DNA from: Myrica gale
Lineage: Eukaryota; Streptophyta; Magnoliopsida; Fagales; Myricaceae
DNA length: 64,000 bases
Assembly (NCBI GenBank): GCA_963930655.1
Contig: OZ005605.1
Span: 20,591,501-20,655,500 of the forward strand
Direction: 5' to 3'
Part shown: positions 43,301 through 55,777 of the stretch, in pieces
Layout: the number at the start of each line of letters is the position of its first letter
Position numbering within the stretch: the first letter of the stretch is position 1
Translations under genes and position numbers: made by a program
Notes under the pieces: generated by a model
What the model saw: the letters and a program-made list of their open reading frames with translations, nothing else
Told to the model about the DNA's origin: nothing
The model's database searches: none

Positions 43301-46300
43301 TGGACAAAGGCCACCTATAGATACTGACTTCAACAGTAGAGGTAGAGACCTACATGTCTGACATAGTAAAAACAATCGAACCAGACAAACCACGTAGTAA
43401 AAGTTCAAGAGAATAAAGCACCATGAACAGAAAGGAACCAAATCCAACCAAACAGCAGTGTCTTTGAAGAGTTAGGTTCTTACATGTTCAGAATATGGTC
43501 TCCTGCCTCAAGAAGTGTTATCTTAACCAGTTCTTTGACCCCAGGATATAGTTTCACCAAATCCTCATTGACAAAATCATGAAGCTCCGCAGCAAACTCT
43601 ACTCCAGTTGGGCCACCACCAACAACTGCAAAATGAAGAATTCTCTTCTTCTCTTCATCACTGACAGTAGGTAGGCTTGCTCTTTCAAAGCAGTCAATGA
43701 TTGCTCTTCTGATATTCTGAGCATCTTCAACTTCCTGCATTAAGATGTACAATTTTCTAAGGTCAAGAAATGCGAATAAATAGGAACACACCAAAACATC
43801 AACTGACAAGGTTGCAGAGGAAACCACCTTTAAGAAATGGCAATTTTCTTCCACACCAGGAGTGTTGAAAGTATTAACACGGGCTCCAACGGCTATTACA
43901 AGGAAGTCATAGTCCACAACAAACTCTTCAATCTCATTTGAATTGTTCTTTTGAGTAGCTCGACAATAGATTTTCTTGTTCGCTGCATCAATCTTGTAAC
44001 AGTCTGCTTCCCAGTAGTGAACATCTACATTTTTCTGCTTGAGGAAAAATAAGGTAAGCATTCTCCAATAATGTTCATCATCTTGTATTAAACACACCTG
44101 CTTTAGTACGTGAAAATTGTAACCATGATGCGAAAAGACACCAACCATGAAACCAGAATTTATTTGGACAAGACTGTCAATTCACCTTTCTACCTTCCCA
44201 AAACCTACTGAAGTATCAAGCTCCTTGCCAAAACCCATATCTACTGCTGGCACTTAATATTGCTTTCAGGCCTAGCACAAAATTTGAAGCATCATTTTTC
44301 CACCATCTTACCTCATATAAGGGGTAACGGTTGCTTAAGGATATCCTAAGCATGTCCTACCTGGTTTTATCAGTCTTTTTGGCTTCTTCCCCCCCCCCCC
44401 TCCATCAAAAAAGGTATGAATATGGAAACTTCTTTGCCATTGGATCAGAGATTTTACGGATATATAAATGGGCAAGAAGATAAACTATGATTGTGACATC
44501 TACTATTACTCATGGATAGTTAAACCTATTTCTCCAGAACACACACCCGAATAGAATCTCAATTACTTCCACCTTCTCAACCTTAATAAATCAAATGATT
44601 CCTGTGCATATGGTGTAGCTACAAATACGAACTAAAATTACAAAAATAAGTTTGTGAAGCTTGATGCCTGCAGTACATGAATTCAGATATTAAATAGGAC
44701 AGACTCAATAAATATTTCCCAGTGACAGTAACAAGGTTCTCTACTTCATATGTAGAAATATCAGGATTGAGATTATGAAGCAAATTATTGAGTTGACCTT
44801 TGCCCACATAGCACAAATTCTCTGTCTATCAATTTCTATATTATCCTATGCAAATTGTTTGCCACCAAAAATTGCAACCATTTATTTGGTTCAACCCGAA
44901 GAACGGGTAACATCTCAAACTGTAATTTTCCTCAGTTACTTAAGTTGTTTCTCACCACTCTCATTAACAAAACACTGCAGGCAACGTGACCAAAGCTAAT
45001 TCCTTATACCCACAGAACCAAAAAAACACTCATATGCGTCTACTTCCCGTTACCTTCGTAACAATGTTGCGAATCGGTTCAACAATGCTGCGAGCTTCCA
45101 CTGTACCAACAGTTACACTCGGTAGCAAAGGCGTGAACGCAAAATAATTACGAGGCGATACCACTTGCACATCGTATGAGGGGTTTCTTAGATTCTTCAA
45201 GAAACTTGTTCCAGCCCAACCAGTTCCGAGCACCACCACCTTTTTTTTCTTTCTCTCTGATTCAGACGATGCAATGGTATATGCACCACTGCCTGGGTTT
45301 GCTTCAGCATAAGCCACAAGGCCTCCACCACTGGAATGAGTAGTAACGGAGAGACCGGTCATTTAATCTTGAAACAATGTAAAGAGGCATAAAAATGAAT
45401 TTCTACTACAGCTTCACAATAGATGCTCTGTTACTTCACAACCTTATAGATTCCAGCAAGTAGCGTCCAGAATCCGCGTGCCACAATATTCGAAGCACGA
45501 TTCCTTATAACCAACTTTACCCCCGTGGGGTATAAGTCGACTCAAAACAAAAACCATAAAGCTCAAAACCTACAGGTTTAATGTTATCGGGGAACAAAGA
45601 CCAGAAATACTCGCAAGCATGCCATATGAAGATTGAAGAGACTCAAGAAAAGTAAAATTTTGAGAATATAATGAATCGCTCTGTGTGCCATTCTATGGCA
45701 GAGTCAGACAGATCTGCAGGCGTGCTACTGTAATAAAAAGTGAATGCACGAAGTTCAACATGATGAAGAAATTCAATTTCCTTGAACTTCATGATCTGAT
45801 TACGGAACTTCCAGTCTTCCAAAAGAATCGGAAGAAGACTGGGAAAACTCCAGAGCATATTGAATTCAGAATGAGAACATAATAAAATGGAATGATAGCT
45901 TAAAAGAAATAAAATACAACTAGAAAAGTGAGATTACCCCAAGTATCACAAAATCATTCATGTTTTCGCGTATTTAGCGGTGTTGAACCAAAAAACAAGT
46001 AAACGTTGACAGAGAAGAAAAAATTATCAAATGGAACAAGAACTATGATCAATTTTAGTCACCGGCCGGAATAAAACGCGTAAATAATGGTAGAGAATTA
46101 TCCAAGAATTTTATAAGGACGAACTGTTTTTTTTTTTGCTAAAACGAGACTCATATATAAAAACGGACGAACTGAGCTTAGCAAAGTAGAAGATGAAATC
46201 AAGCGGAGAGAGTACCTCACGGTGAAGAGAACGAGCAGCTTAGAGAGCGACGGATGGTCATGGAAAGCTCCAGAAACTCTCTCGTACAGGGGGAGCATCC

Positions 46301-46304
46301 GCAT
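40397..46304 (-). CDS. NDB2: External type II NAD(P)H dehydrogenase with EF-hand, NDB2-like
   Basis: Rotenone-insensitive alternative NADH:ubiquinone oxidoreductase of the outer face of the inner mitochondrial membrane, bypassing complex I. Ten exons: 46216-46304, 45054-45330, 43828-44034, 43484-43734, 42383-42602, 42147-42248, 41268-41540, 41055-41176, 40697-40816 and 40397-40484. These give 582 residues, the length I recall for Arabidopsis NDB2. The N-terminus MRMLPLYERVSGAFHDHPSL and a hydrophobic stretch precede FAD-binding VVVLGTGWAGTSFL (GxGxxG 65-70). NAD(P)-binding FAVVGGGPTGVEFAAEL has its glycines at 230-235. A complete EF-hand loop, DKDNSGTLTVKE, is at 393-404 and predicts Ca2+ control. 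The C-terminal region has GQFAPLGGEQTAAQLPGDW and ends FGRDASRI. I could not separate NDB2 from its close NDB3/NDB4 paralogues beyond overall resemblance. Confidence 0.92.
46117..46174 (-). mobile_element. 38-bp retroposed LINE tail with 10-bp target duplication, in NDB intron 1
   Basis: GGACGAACTG at 46117-46126 and 46165-46174 flanks 38 bp that begin with eleven T and continue GCTAAAACGAGACTCATATA. On the minus strand this is an L1-like 3' UTR end plus poly(A), similar to the tail of the LINE at 21692 (ATATAACATTTCGACTTTTA before its poly(A)). Confidence 0.75.
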
Positions 46305-46435
46305 TTTGTTAGATATTTACCGGCTAAAAACTATGCGGACAAAAGGCAGAGAGAAAGAGATGAAAAAACGAAGAAGAGAGAGAGGAGCGGTTGCTTGCAG
46401 TTTGTAGAGAGAGGAAGAGGAGTAGTGGCGTTCCT

Positions 46436-46447
46436 TCTTTAAATACA
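46436..46447 (-). promoter_or_regulatory. Candidate TATA box of the NDB gene
   Basis: TATTTAAA on the minus strand, about 135 bp upstream of the ATG at 46304. AG-rich leader sequence lies between. Confidence 0.4.
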
Positions 46448-46687
46448 TGAGTTCCGTCAGACAACAGAGAAAAAGAGAGAGTAAAAGAAACCGGGAGAGG
46501 TGGGAGAGATCGCGGTCAGGATAGTTCCAGCCGGCCCAATGATGGACACCTCAAATATATTGAACGGTCGGATGGTTTTCATTCAAATATATTTTTAACA
46601 TGCGAATAAAAATGTTACTTATTTTCTTTTTTGGCATCCGTTAAAGTTGGAATGCGTCGCAGGGAAATGGGAAGACCGGTTACTTAT

Positions 46688-46993
46688 GGTATGTTCGTTT
46701 TCACCATTTTTTCAGGATTTTAAGTATATTTACAATTCTATCACCGAACATATTCAGAATTCAAACATAAAAATCAATATATTTTACACAATCTCCAACA
46801 ACTTTTTAATTTTTTATTCAACATAAATTTTCTCTTTCTATACTTTTTCACATAACTCCAATATTTTTTTATTAAACAATTACATCAAATCATTTATCTC
46901 TTCACTTTACACAAACACCAGTAAAACACTATTCAACATACAAATTCACAACTTCTCTAAAATCCTACATTTTTTCTCAAAACGAACATCACC
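46688..46993. mobile_element. Foldback (MITE-like) element with clear inverted ends
   Basis: Left GGTATGTTCGTTTTCACC pairs with the complement of the right end (GGTGATGTTCGTTTTGAG). Both arms continue to an ATTTTTTCAGGATTTT / AAATGTAGGATTTT block. About 305 bp, AT-rich. No target duplication could be fixed. Confidence 0.65.
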
Positions 46994-48348
46994 CTACTCT
47001 CATCCTCCATGTTTATCTCTTCAATCTAACTGTGCTTTGTTTTTAAAATTTCGGGAGGTGTTTTATAAAAGTAAAATTTGGAAGTATTTTTAATAAAAAT
47101 AAAAGTATATTAAAATTTTTATTTAACAAAAGCTATGCAATTGTTACCCCTTCTCTCGACCAGTAATACATGCAATCAACACGTTTGATTATAAAAAAAT
47201 TAGGGTGGTAAAAAGTGGAGAGAGATAATTTGAATAAATTTTTTATATTTATTTAAAATAAAAATTGATAATTTAATTGGAGAGAGAAAATTTTAAATAG
47301 TTATTTTATAGTGATATAATTTTTGGGAGTCCGAAATTTTCACTCTCAAATATCTATATTTACTATTTATTGTATTTTCCAAAATTTATGGACAATTTGA
47401 ATAGTATTTTTCACATTGTTCTTTTGGGCAATTTTCAAGACTGAATTAGTCACTAAACATTTTTTCCAATAATTAAGAGAAATTTAACTGACAGATTCAC
47501 CGCATTGGACACAACTAACGGAGTGGTAAATTCCGTTATTAAACATTTTATTTTGCAACCTCAAATAGGTAATAGTCCCGACTCCGTGGCAGCCAAAAAG
47601 TCTTTAATCATGTTACCGAAGTTTCTTACAGCATATACTTTTATTGATGATCTTTTACTCCAACAAATAAAACGTCAACTGTATTTTCTAATTTCATTAG
47701 ACTTTATTATTATACCAGTAATTAAATATTACCCACTAGAGTTTGACTGTATAAAGTTGTATTTCCTAGATAGAAAAATGTGATTAATTTTTCATCAGAT
47801 GGGGAAGCTGTACCTGGACAACCCACATGAGTGGCATAATTAAACCACGTGTCGAGGTAGATGGGAAATTTCATTTTCCAAAGAGCAAAAGAGAGTGATT
47901 GATATTTTAAGTTTTTTATTTTATTTTATTTATTAAAATGAATGGATTACTGAAATATAAAGACATGAAATTTGTATGTTTTTGTCAAAATATTAAAGAA
48001 TATTCTTGAAATTATAAGAATATTTATTTTATTAAAATTTATTAGAATATTTCGCGTATTCAAATGGAAGTTAGTTTGCATATGACATAAGCTGGACAAA
48101 GAGGCTGCCATAACACAGGAAAGCTTGACCACGTGGAAGAAAAGCTAGTTTGTTGGATCTAGATTCTTGCCAGGCTGGCCTTCTCCAATCTCCTCCAGCT
48201 ATAACATTTTCTTCGCATGGCCCTTAATTTTTAGCACAATTCGTCGTAATTTATTGGAGGATACTACTACAAATTTTCTTTTCCTGTTAAAAAAATATTT
48301 TATTTTGGAAAAAGTTAGATTTCTATCTATGTTTCAACTTTCAACGCA

Positions 48349-48491
48349 AGTTGTCAATGATACAAATCAAGGAGCTGGACATACACATGGGAATGGAGCT
48401 GAAGACCTTTTGTCACTTCCTAGTAGCCAAATTACAAGACTTAGAGCCAAACGTTTCGATGAAACTCTCAATGGACTAATCCAAGAGAGTT
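48349..48491 (+). mobile_element. LTR retrotransposon fossil, gag-region fragment
   Basis: Encodes LPSSQITRLRAKRFDETLNG followed by LIQE. This resembles the GPITRARAKRxxEALNGLVQE segment frequent in plant Ty3/gypsy-type gag-pol relics. Only this short piece was seen, with no LTR or pol beside it. Family assignment tentative. Confidence 0.5.
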
Positions 48492-49018
48492 CGGCTGATT
48501 ATAAAAAGATCAAGATGAGCTCAAATAATAACCAAGGCTTAGTCCATGTCATCAGTGTCTCTGAGTGTTTTCTCGACGTCCCACAACCTTCCCGAGGTCG
48601 AACTCTTTGAACTTATCAAGTGTATCTTGTGGCGTTCAAGCAACCGAAACTTATCACCTAGATTTCTTGGTGTGGCGTTTCAATCATCCGTATTCTTGGT
48701 TTATCATCTGGCTAGGTGACGGGTTAATGCTCAACCAATCTTGTCTTCACGTTCTTGGGGTTCCAATCCATCATTATTATTGAGTTTCATCACAATTTTT
48801 GGTAGAGTTCGTATCAATCAAGTCAGCCTACATTACCAAATAAGAAAAGCAATTACTTTTAACGGTTGGCACGCAGCAGCATCGGTTGTTACGACGCAAG
48901 TATGCTGTCATTTTCAACAACTCGGAGGAATAAAAGTTGTATTCGCTCCCGAGGAAATCGTTTTCACATAAAAAATAATATTTGGCATGCTCTTTTTTTC
49001 CAAATTTGAACTTCCCTC

Positions 49019-49569
49019 ACAAAAAAAATTATAATTATAAATTTTCTCTTCAAAGTATTACCAAATTCTCATCCTCAAATTATCACATGATTCTCAAATA
49101 CTTCACAAACTTTTAACTATATGTAATTTGTGCTCACAAACTATATTTCTCGTTGTGATTTCATCTTCAACCTGCTGAGGTTGTAATATCAAATAATTTT
49201 TATCACTAAACGATACGTGACCTTCTCCTTATTTGAAAAGACAGATTTGACCAATTCGATTATAAGTAAGTCATATTTTTTAATAAAAAAATCAGCTAAT
49301 TACATATTATTTTTTGGCTCTATAACTTGCTAAAAATATTGTAATAGATTAGAGATGACTCAAATGAGAGTAAAATTGTCTTTTTACATAAAGAGAAGGT
49401 CATGTGTCTTTTATGTGGGACAAATATCGTTCGATAAAATAACTTAAGCATGTTAGGAAATGAAATCGCAACGGAAAATATAATTTGTGAAAGTAAGTTT
49501 TAACTAGTTAAAAGTTTGTGTGAATATTTTAAAATCGAATGATATTTTGAACAAAAAAAATTATAATTA
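49019..49569. mobile_element. Long diverged foldback element flanked by a 19-bp direct repeat
   Basis: The left arm (about 49100-49240), with CACAAACTATATTTCTCG, GTGATTTCAT and ACGATACGTGACCTTCTCC, is the inverted complement of the right arm (about 49390-49530), with GAGAAGGTCA, ATGAAATCGCAACGGAAAAT and AAAAGTTTGTG. Identical 19-bp repeats ACAAAAAAAATTATAATTA lie at 49019-49037 and 49551-49569. Confidence 0.6.
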
Positions 49570-50908
49570 AAAAAATACTACTCCCAATTTGTAGAAAGGA
49601 GAAAACGACACTTTTGGCAAAGGAGCACCACGAGGGCCGAGGGAAGCTTACCTCGAGAAAATGCACCTAACTACCTTTATGGATGTCGCCGTCCTGCGTC
49701 CAAGACTTGGGGTCTTGATATACCTACCTATATGATTATAAAATTATAACATTTTGGTACCGGCAGTGGTGCTGCCACATTTTGGTACCCTCATGTGAGC
49801 GTGTTGTTTGCTTCCCTTTCCGTTTATGATTATTTTATTTATAATTCACTGTTTAAGGGAAAGTTTCTCCAATTTTCTATGAACGGCCCTAATTCATTTT
49901 CGAGAGTTTAATGAATAATATAAATTAGAGGACCATCAGAAAACCAAAAAAAAAATCATGGGTATTGCGAGAACGCAACTATAGCCATGGCAATCATCAT
50001 TGGGCCTGCTGATGAGCTAGATTTGGGTTAGACTTACCAATATCTAACTTTGAATTCGTCGGCCTATTGATTTCACCTCCATCGGTGATTGAGCCAAGAC
50101 GAGGGAGGGCCAAAAGTTAAAACTGCTTAGGTGGCCATTTAGTGAAGCTGTTAAGTGTGATCTGACTTTGAAAAATCTCACTGTTCTTGATCACCTTCAT
50201 TGACCACTGTGTTGTTCTCATCTCATCTGATCAGCGACTTCTCTTACGTGGGAAATGGATCTCTCAATTTAGAAAGGGCCACTGCATCCTCTGCCCTCCG
50301 CTCCTTTATGTCTGAGGTGACATTTACCATAATCTTCAAGGAATCATTTGGCACAAGTCCGGTAAGGTTTGTCTCCCAGACCCCATGTTATCACCTTTTT
50401 GTGCCTTTTGTTTTCCTCTCTGGAGATAAGAATAGAATTCTCTACAGGAAAAATCAGGAGTATTGGTTGCATAATATGACAAAGATAGCGACTTTATTAG
50501 GTTACACGATATTAGAATGAAGATTTTTTAGAATTTTTTTTATCTGAATTATACGGTATAAATGAGAGAGATCAAACAGACGTATAATAAGACCTATTTT
50601 CTCGATTTATTTCTTAGCATCCACAGGGCTGCCACGTGTCCATATAATGCTGATTTCTCTCTCTAATCCCGTCCCAAAAAAAAGGGCAAAAAGAAAATGA
50701 TGGTAAATTAGTCATTTCTGCTAAAACATTTAAATCTTTGGATTTAGTGCTTAATTATACTTTCACGTTGGCTATTACACAACGGTCAACTGACCATCGA
50801 AAGACCTCCAAATCTCCAATGAAATCTATAATCAACTAGTTCACTTATCCACGTTAACCGAACCAAACCTCACCGGAAAATCGCATTTTTGTTCTCACAG
50901 AAAATTTC

Positions 50909-51784
50909 CTAGGTTCTCTTCCGAGAAATATCGATCTCAATCAAATTCTCTTCCTCAGCATGGAAACTGATGCCTCTCTTATTCCCATCCAATGCAATCT
51001 CTATCAAACTTTCTCCGTCCTCCTCGTTCCACTTGACGCACCTGTTCTCCGGCGAGAACCACTCTCCGATCTTCGGGTAATCTTCAATTTCACTGTCCGA
51101 CGAGTCATCCGAGTCGGATTCCGGGTAGTATAATGATAACGACGGGTACCTCTCAATACCCATATTTCGGGTCAATTCTACGTCATTCTGGTCCGCATCC
51201 TTTTCCTCCGGATTCGGATCAGCCTCTGCCTCATCACCCTCGTATTCTTCGTAAATCACCTCCAACGGTGCCCTCACGTTCCATTCCACGAAGGAGTCGT
51301 CGAAGCATGGGTTCGGATCGAAACCCCTCTCCGTTTTGGCGTCTAATTCGGATTGGGTTGCCACCCACCTGTCATCTTCTTCTTGAAAGTCGGTTCTCTC
51401 AGGCTCACCGGAATCGCTTTCATCGCTTCCCTTGTTCCAAATGGCTTCGTGGTCTGTTTGGGACTGCCACGATTTATCATCGACCTCATTTCCCAATCTC
51501 TGAATTGCACCGAGTCGGAGTAGAGCGAGTAACAGAATCCCAGTGGCGTTAAGTACCGGCGAGAAAACAATCCAGAGGAAGAGGTGTGGGAAATAGAGTA
51601 GAATTAGAGTGTAAAGACTGACAATGCTAGAGAAGAGAGGATTTGAGGATATTGATGATAACAAATGGAAAAAGGATTTCATGCTCTGGATAAAAAAACA
51701 AAAACGGAATTCCATTTCTATTGATTCTCGTTCTCCTCCATGAAAACAGAGAACTTCGTGAGAAAACCGTGACTTGAAGAACAA
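50909..51784 (-). CDS. Plant-specific membrane protein with acidic C-terminal domain
   Basis: 291 residues from the first ATG. I favour the in-frame ATG at 51682 (MKSFFHLLSSISSNPLFSSI), which gives 257 residues and places two hydrophobic segments (SIVSLYTLILLYFPHLFLWI and LNATGILLLALL) at the N-terminus. The rest is strongly acidic, with Asp/Glu/Ser-rich linkers. It ends in a block I recognise from uncharacterised plant proteins: YPSLSLYYPESDSDDSSD, then IGEWFSPENRCVKWNEEDGE, SLIEIALDGNKRG and ENLIEIDIS. No enzymatic motif was seen. Single exon, intact. Likely an integral membrane protein with a cytosolic acidic tail; function unknown. Confidence 0.8.
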   Translation of the reverse strand: MFFKSRFSHEVLCFHGGERESIEMEFRFCFFIQSMKSFFHLLSSISSNPLFSSIVSLYTLILLYFPHLFLWIVFSPVLNATGILLLALLRLGAIQRLGNEVDDKSWQSQTDHEAIWNKGSDESDSGEPERTDFQEEDDRWVATQSELDAKTERGFDPNPCFDDSFVEWNVRAPLEVIYEEYEGDEAEADPNPEEKDADQNDVELTRNMGIERYPSLSLYYPESDSDDSSDSEIEDYPKIGEWFSPENRCVKWNEEDGESLIEIALDGNKRGISFHAEEENLIEIDISRKRT

Positions 51785-52560
51785 ATCCTCAGCGACAAAT
51801 GAGACCCTTCAGGAGAAGAAAAGCGCAAGTAGTGGAAGAGGAAAAGGATCCGAAGGGTATGGGACATAAAAGAGGAATGAGAGAGAAGGGGAGAGATTTA
51901 GACCGATGGGCCGGTCGAGAGGTTTTAGAGGCTTTTGGAAGTGCGTCTGTGCGTGTGAGAAGGCATGGAATATCAAGAGGAGTGTGGTCGATAGTGAGGG
52001 TGCAATTACCGAGATGACCCTTGTCCCGCAAAATCCACAAATCATTCTTAAAAGATGGTTATTCTACATTATGAATGTAATCACTGTTGCTAGTGTCAGG
52101 ACTCAGGAGTCACCAAACACTAACGACCAGACCGGAAGCTCCACGACGAGTCCTGAAAGTTGTAAACCCGTCCTGATTCGTGGTTTTTGCATCGCGACGT
52201 AGGGTCTTCCTTTTCCTCTTTTTCTTTTTTCCCAGGCGTTGGTTAGGGATCCAATTTGTTAATTAACCTTTTCTCCTTTCTTTGTTTCCTTTTTACACAA
52301 TTAAATAATCATTTATTATCGGTGTGATATATTTTGATTTCTCCTTTCGGGTACTGGGGCTAGAAGTCCTGGAAGTTTAACTTTCTAGCACCCCGAAGTA
52401 ATTAATTACTAAAAAGTTAATCTAGAGAGGGGCTGCATCATGATATAGTCGTGACTGAATGAAGAGTGATGTACGCAAGGGTCTGAAGGAGGTTTCCCTT
52501 TCTCTCTCCCTCAAGTCACGTTGTAGGGAGGATGCAGAAGGATTCTAGTGGGTGACTGGC

Positions 52561-52784
52561 GAGGCTGGTTATTGTGTGAGTGAAGCTATTGTGTGAGTGT
52601 GTGAGTGGACGTGTGAGATTAAAAGTTGAGAAATCTAACGGCTGACAAAATGTCACGTCAATTAATGAAATCGGGTCGGTTGTGCGGATCGGGTTCATTA
52701 ATTGACGTGTCATTTTTCAGCCGTTAGATTTCTCAACTTCTAATCTCATCCGTCCACTCACACACTCACACAATAACTTTTGCC
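52561..52784. mobile_element. Mutator-like foldback MITE with 10-bp target duplication
   Basis: GGTGACTGGC occurs at 52551-52560 and 52785-52794. Between them a 224-bp element folds on itself: the arm around 52584-52675, containing TTGAGAAATCTAACGGCTGA and CGTCAATTAATGAA, is inverted at 52692-52777. The ends GGTTATTGTGTGAGTG and CACTCACACAATAACT match as inverted repeats. The 9-10-bp duplication and G-initial ends suit the Mutator superfamily. Confidence 0.75.
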
Positions 52785-55777
52785 GGTGACTGGCTGGCCA
52801 AACACGAACAGGATATATAAGGAAAAAAGATAAACTGGGACAGCAACTTCAAACCTACGCACAAAAACTGAAAGACTTAAAAAGCCGCCACAAGAGATCA
52901 AGCAAATTTATAGAAAAGGTCGATTTACAAAAAGACATGGCTAAATGAACCGCCACCTTCTGTAACAATTTCGTAAGCATTCTCAATCTATATATGTTCT
53001 CCCTTCTTCTAATGGGTGATAACTTAAAAAAAAGGTCCAAACTACCGGTGCAACTATCCTATACTTATCTAGACTTGTCCAACGAGGTGACTTCCTTTTG
53101 GGTGATGTTCACGGGTTCAATCCTACATTTTTGTGCCTGATTAATCTGAAACTTGCTTAAATAGTAACTTAGTACGTCAAGCACATAGAGAACGACCTCC
53201 CATCATTGAACAAGTGTCCAAAGCGGAATGGAGGATAGCTTTCTTTCTTGACATTTCATGTAGTTGTCCGCAAAACCGAAAATGATTGCAGTAGTGGTCC
53301 AACATTTAGGTCGAAGATTCACATGGGGTTAGTGAGGGTGCGTGCCACATCGGTTCGAGGAGCACAATCAGTCTTGTCAAGTTTGTGAGAATCGCATCTC
53401 ATTTATCTCCGTTTCACTTTTGGTACAAAGTAGCCTTTTGGGCCATCTTTCTTTTATCTGTGGAATAGAAGCTGTCTTGTAACGTGGGGACGTCCTTGAA
53501 TTTTAGACTTTACGCAAATCCTTCTTCAATCGTCTCGTCTTTTAGCTGCTGCACATGTCAGGTAACAGTTTTATTTGAGTTTAACCTAAGATTTTACTTA
53601 TCATTGTTGAAAAAGGATTTAACATGATTGAAGATAGAACATTAAACATTAGATTATATTTTCTGAATTCTTTATTGGTATCTTTGATCACTTTGTTCTG
53701 CGCGTTCAGTTTATTAGTCTGTTGGCAAGCCTAATTAGGTGGTGTCACTTTGATGTTGACATATAACTTCGATCAGAAGGGTGGTCCAAAGGATGCTGCT
53801 CCTACTGTTGCAACCCAACCTATTTGGTTGAGCTGGGTTTGTTCTGAGTCAAGAGGTTGGGTCCGAGAGTTTTTAGTCACTCTTAAAATTATGAGTAAAG
53901 AAAATTCACTAGTTTTAAAAAATAAGCTATTTAAAAAAAACTTTCTGAATAATTAAAAATATGAAAAAAAATATTATACAGGAATTAAAATACGACAAAA
54001 CAAGCCTAAAACACTTGCAATATCCTTAAATATTAAACGCCATTAAAAAGTCCTTTATTTTCAATATCAGATTCCCTCTTTCGTGGACAAGAAAATTTTA
54101 GGTTTGCCATGCGCAGTAGATGGTCCAAATAGAACTTAAATGTGACCTATAAATCGAAAGCAAGGCAACCCAACTCAGACGCAACCATGTGGACCTTTGA
54201 TGTTACCTTTTACTTTGAGCACTATTCACATGCTTCATGTAAAGGTATGGTGCCCCCAGAGAGGCATTTCGTTGAAAAGCTCATCCAATAGGTAGCCGAG
54301 GCAAAGGAAAATGCTGCAAAGTTGGAGCTTTTTCCGTACTCCTAACTTCCAGATTGGTTGCTATTGAAAGCAGCGGTAGATTTCTCTCTCAATAACTTGG
54401 AAGTTGGGGTCTACAACTGAGAGTAGTCTTAACTCCTAACTTCTTTTTCAAGTAAATTATGCAGAGCTATGATTGGATGTGAAAGAAGAATGAACTCCGG
54501 CCCATGAACATCTGTAAGCTCGTACCCCAAATAAAACCTCTGCAAGCTATAATTAAACACGTATGGGTTAAAGTAGAACATCTAGGCAGCTAATGCGTTA
54601 AAGCAGAACACTTTATCTGATTACATCAATAATTTCATCCGGTTCCCAAAAAATAAGAAAAATATATTGTGAGAAGGTAATTTTTATTTTTAAAAAAATA
54701 AATACACTTTTCACTTGAATTTTCTGTCATATTCCACCGATAATTATTCATTTCACACATTTTGCTTTTTTCGTTAAATTTTTTGACGGAAATTAATTTT
54801 TTAATCTCTAAAATTATGATTTTACTTTTATAAAATGGTCACCGAACAAAAATTATGGGGATAGAATTTTCATTTCGCGCACCAAAAAGGTCAAATTTTC
54901 ATTCAAATAACCTATAATCTTCGTAGAGAATTTAAAAGTGGTTGAAGTCAATAGTTAAAGATAGTAGTGCGAAATGTCAAGACACATGCGTTGGAGGAGG
55001 GTACAAAATTGATACAAAAACATAGGATGAAATATCAATGCACAAAAAGGTTCTAGTGGAATGGTTGCCTAAGGGGGGGGGGGGGGGAGGGTCTAGTGCG
55101 GGAAAGAAAATGAAGAGACATATGGGCTGCTTCTTGGCGGGAAGCCATGCTTTAAAGACAGCTGAATAGTCATTACAAGTCGCGGCAGACAGAATCCAGG
55201 CCATCAATTCCGTGTTCAAAGCCATAAAGCGGATAACATATCACATGGTCTGGGACCCTTATGATGTCAAAACTTAGAAGCTTCTTGCCCTTTAAAGCGA
55301 TTTGGATTAGGTACCCAAAGGGTTCAAAAGCTTTAGTTCCTATCATTGGGATAGACTAAATATATACACACACACAAGAGGGCAACTTCCTTCGACTTTT
55401 GTAGGCCTGAAATGGCAATAGCTCGATCAATTTTGGCACGAAGATGTAAATTTCTTGAGTCTACTGAGGCTCTGATGGTAGCCATAAGATGCACAAATTG
55501 AACAAAAGCAGCAGTAAAACAAAGAAAGGAGCAAAGGGAAGAAGTATATGCCATAAGCAGGATGACTCGCCTTCACAACTAGAAATGTTGTGCAAGGACT
55601 TGAAGAAAACGACGCAATGTTCTACAGCCATGTCGAAGGAAATGTAGGTGAGCAATTAAATGCGCCAAAATGCAACAATTGCTGCGGTATGCAATGCAGA
55701 GACTCTGATTCTCTGAAGGCCAAATAAAATTGTGGAGCGAGACCATACCTAAGATGAACCCACTTTGTGAAGTAGTG

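Larger units (their letters stand above)
46448..50908. other. Gene-free stretch
   Basis: Holds a foldback element (46688), a gypsy-like fossil piece (48349) and a long diverged inverted repeat (49019-49569). No host exon was recognised. 50200-50520 is open for 106 codons without known similarity. Confidence 0.4.

Noticed and set aside
43480-44148. Single long exon of the NADH dehydrogenase
   Set aside because: The frame stays open across an intron; family alignment and GT-AG sites at 43827 and 43735 split it into two exons.
48167-48610. 147-codon plus-strand frame as a host gene
   Set aside because: Its only recognisable part is a retroelement gag-like segment; the rest matches nothing.
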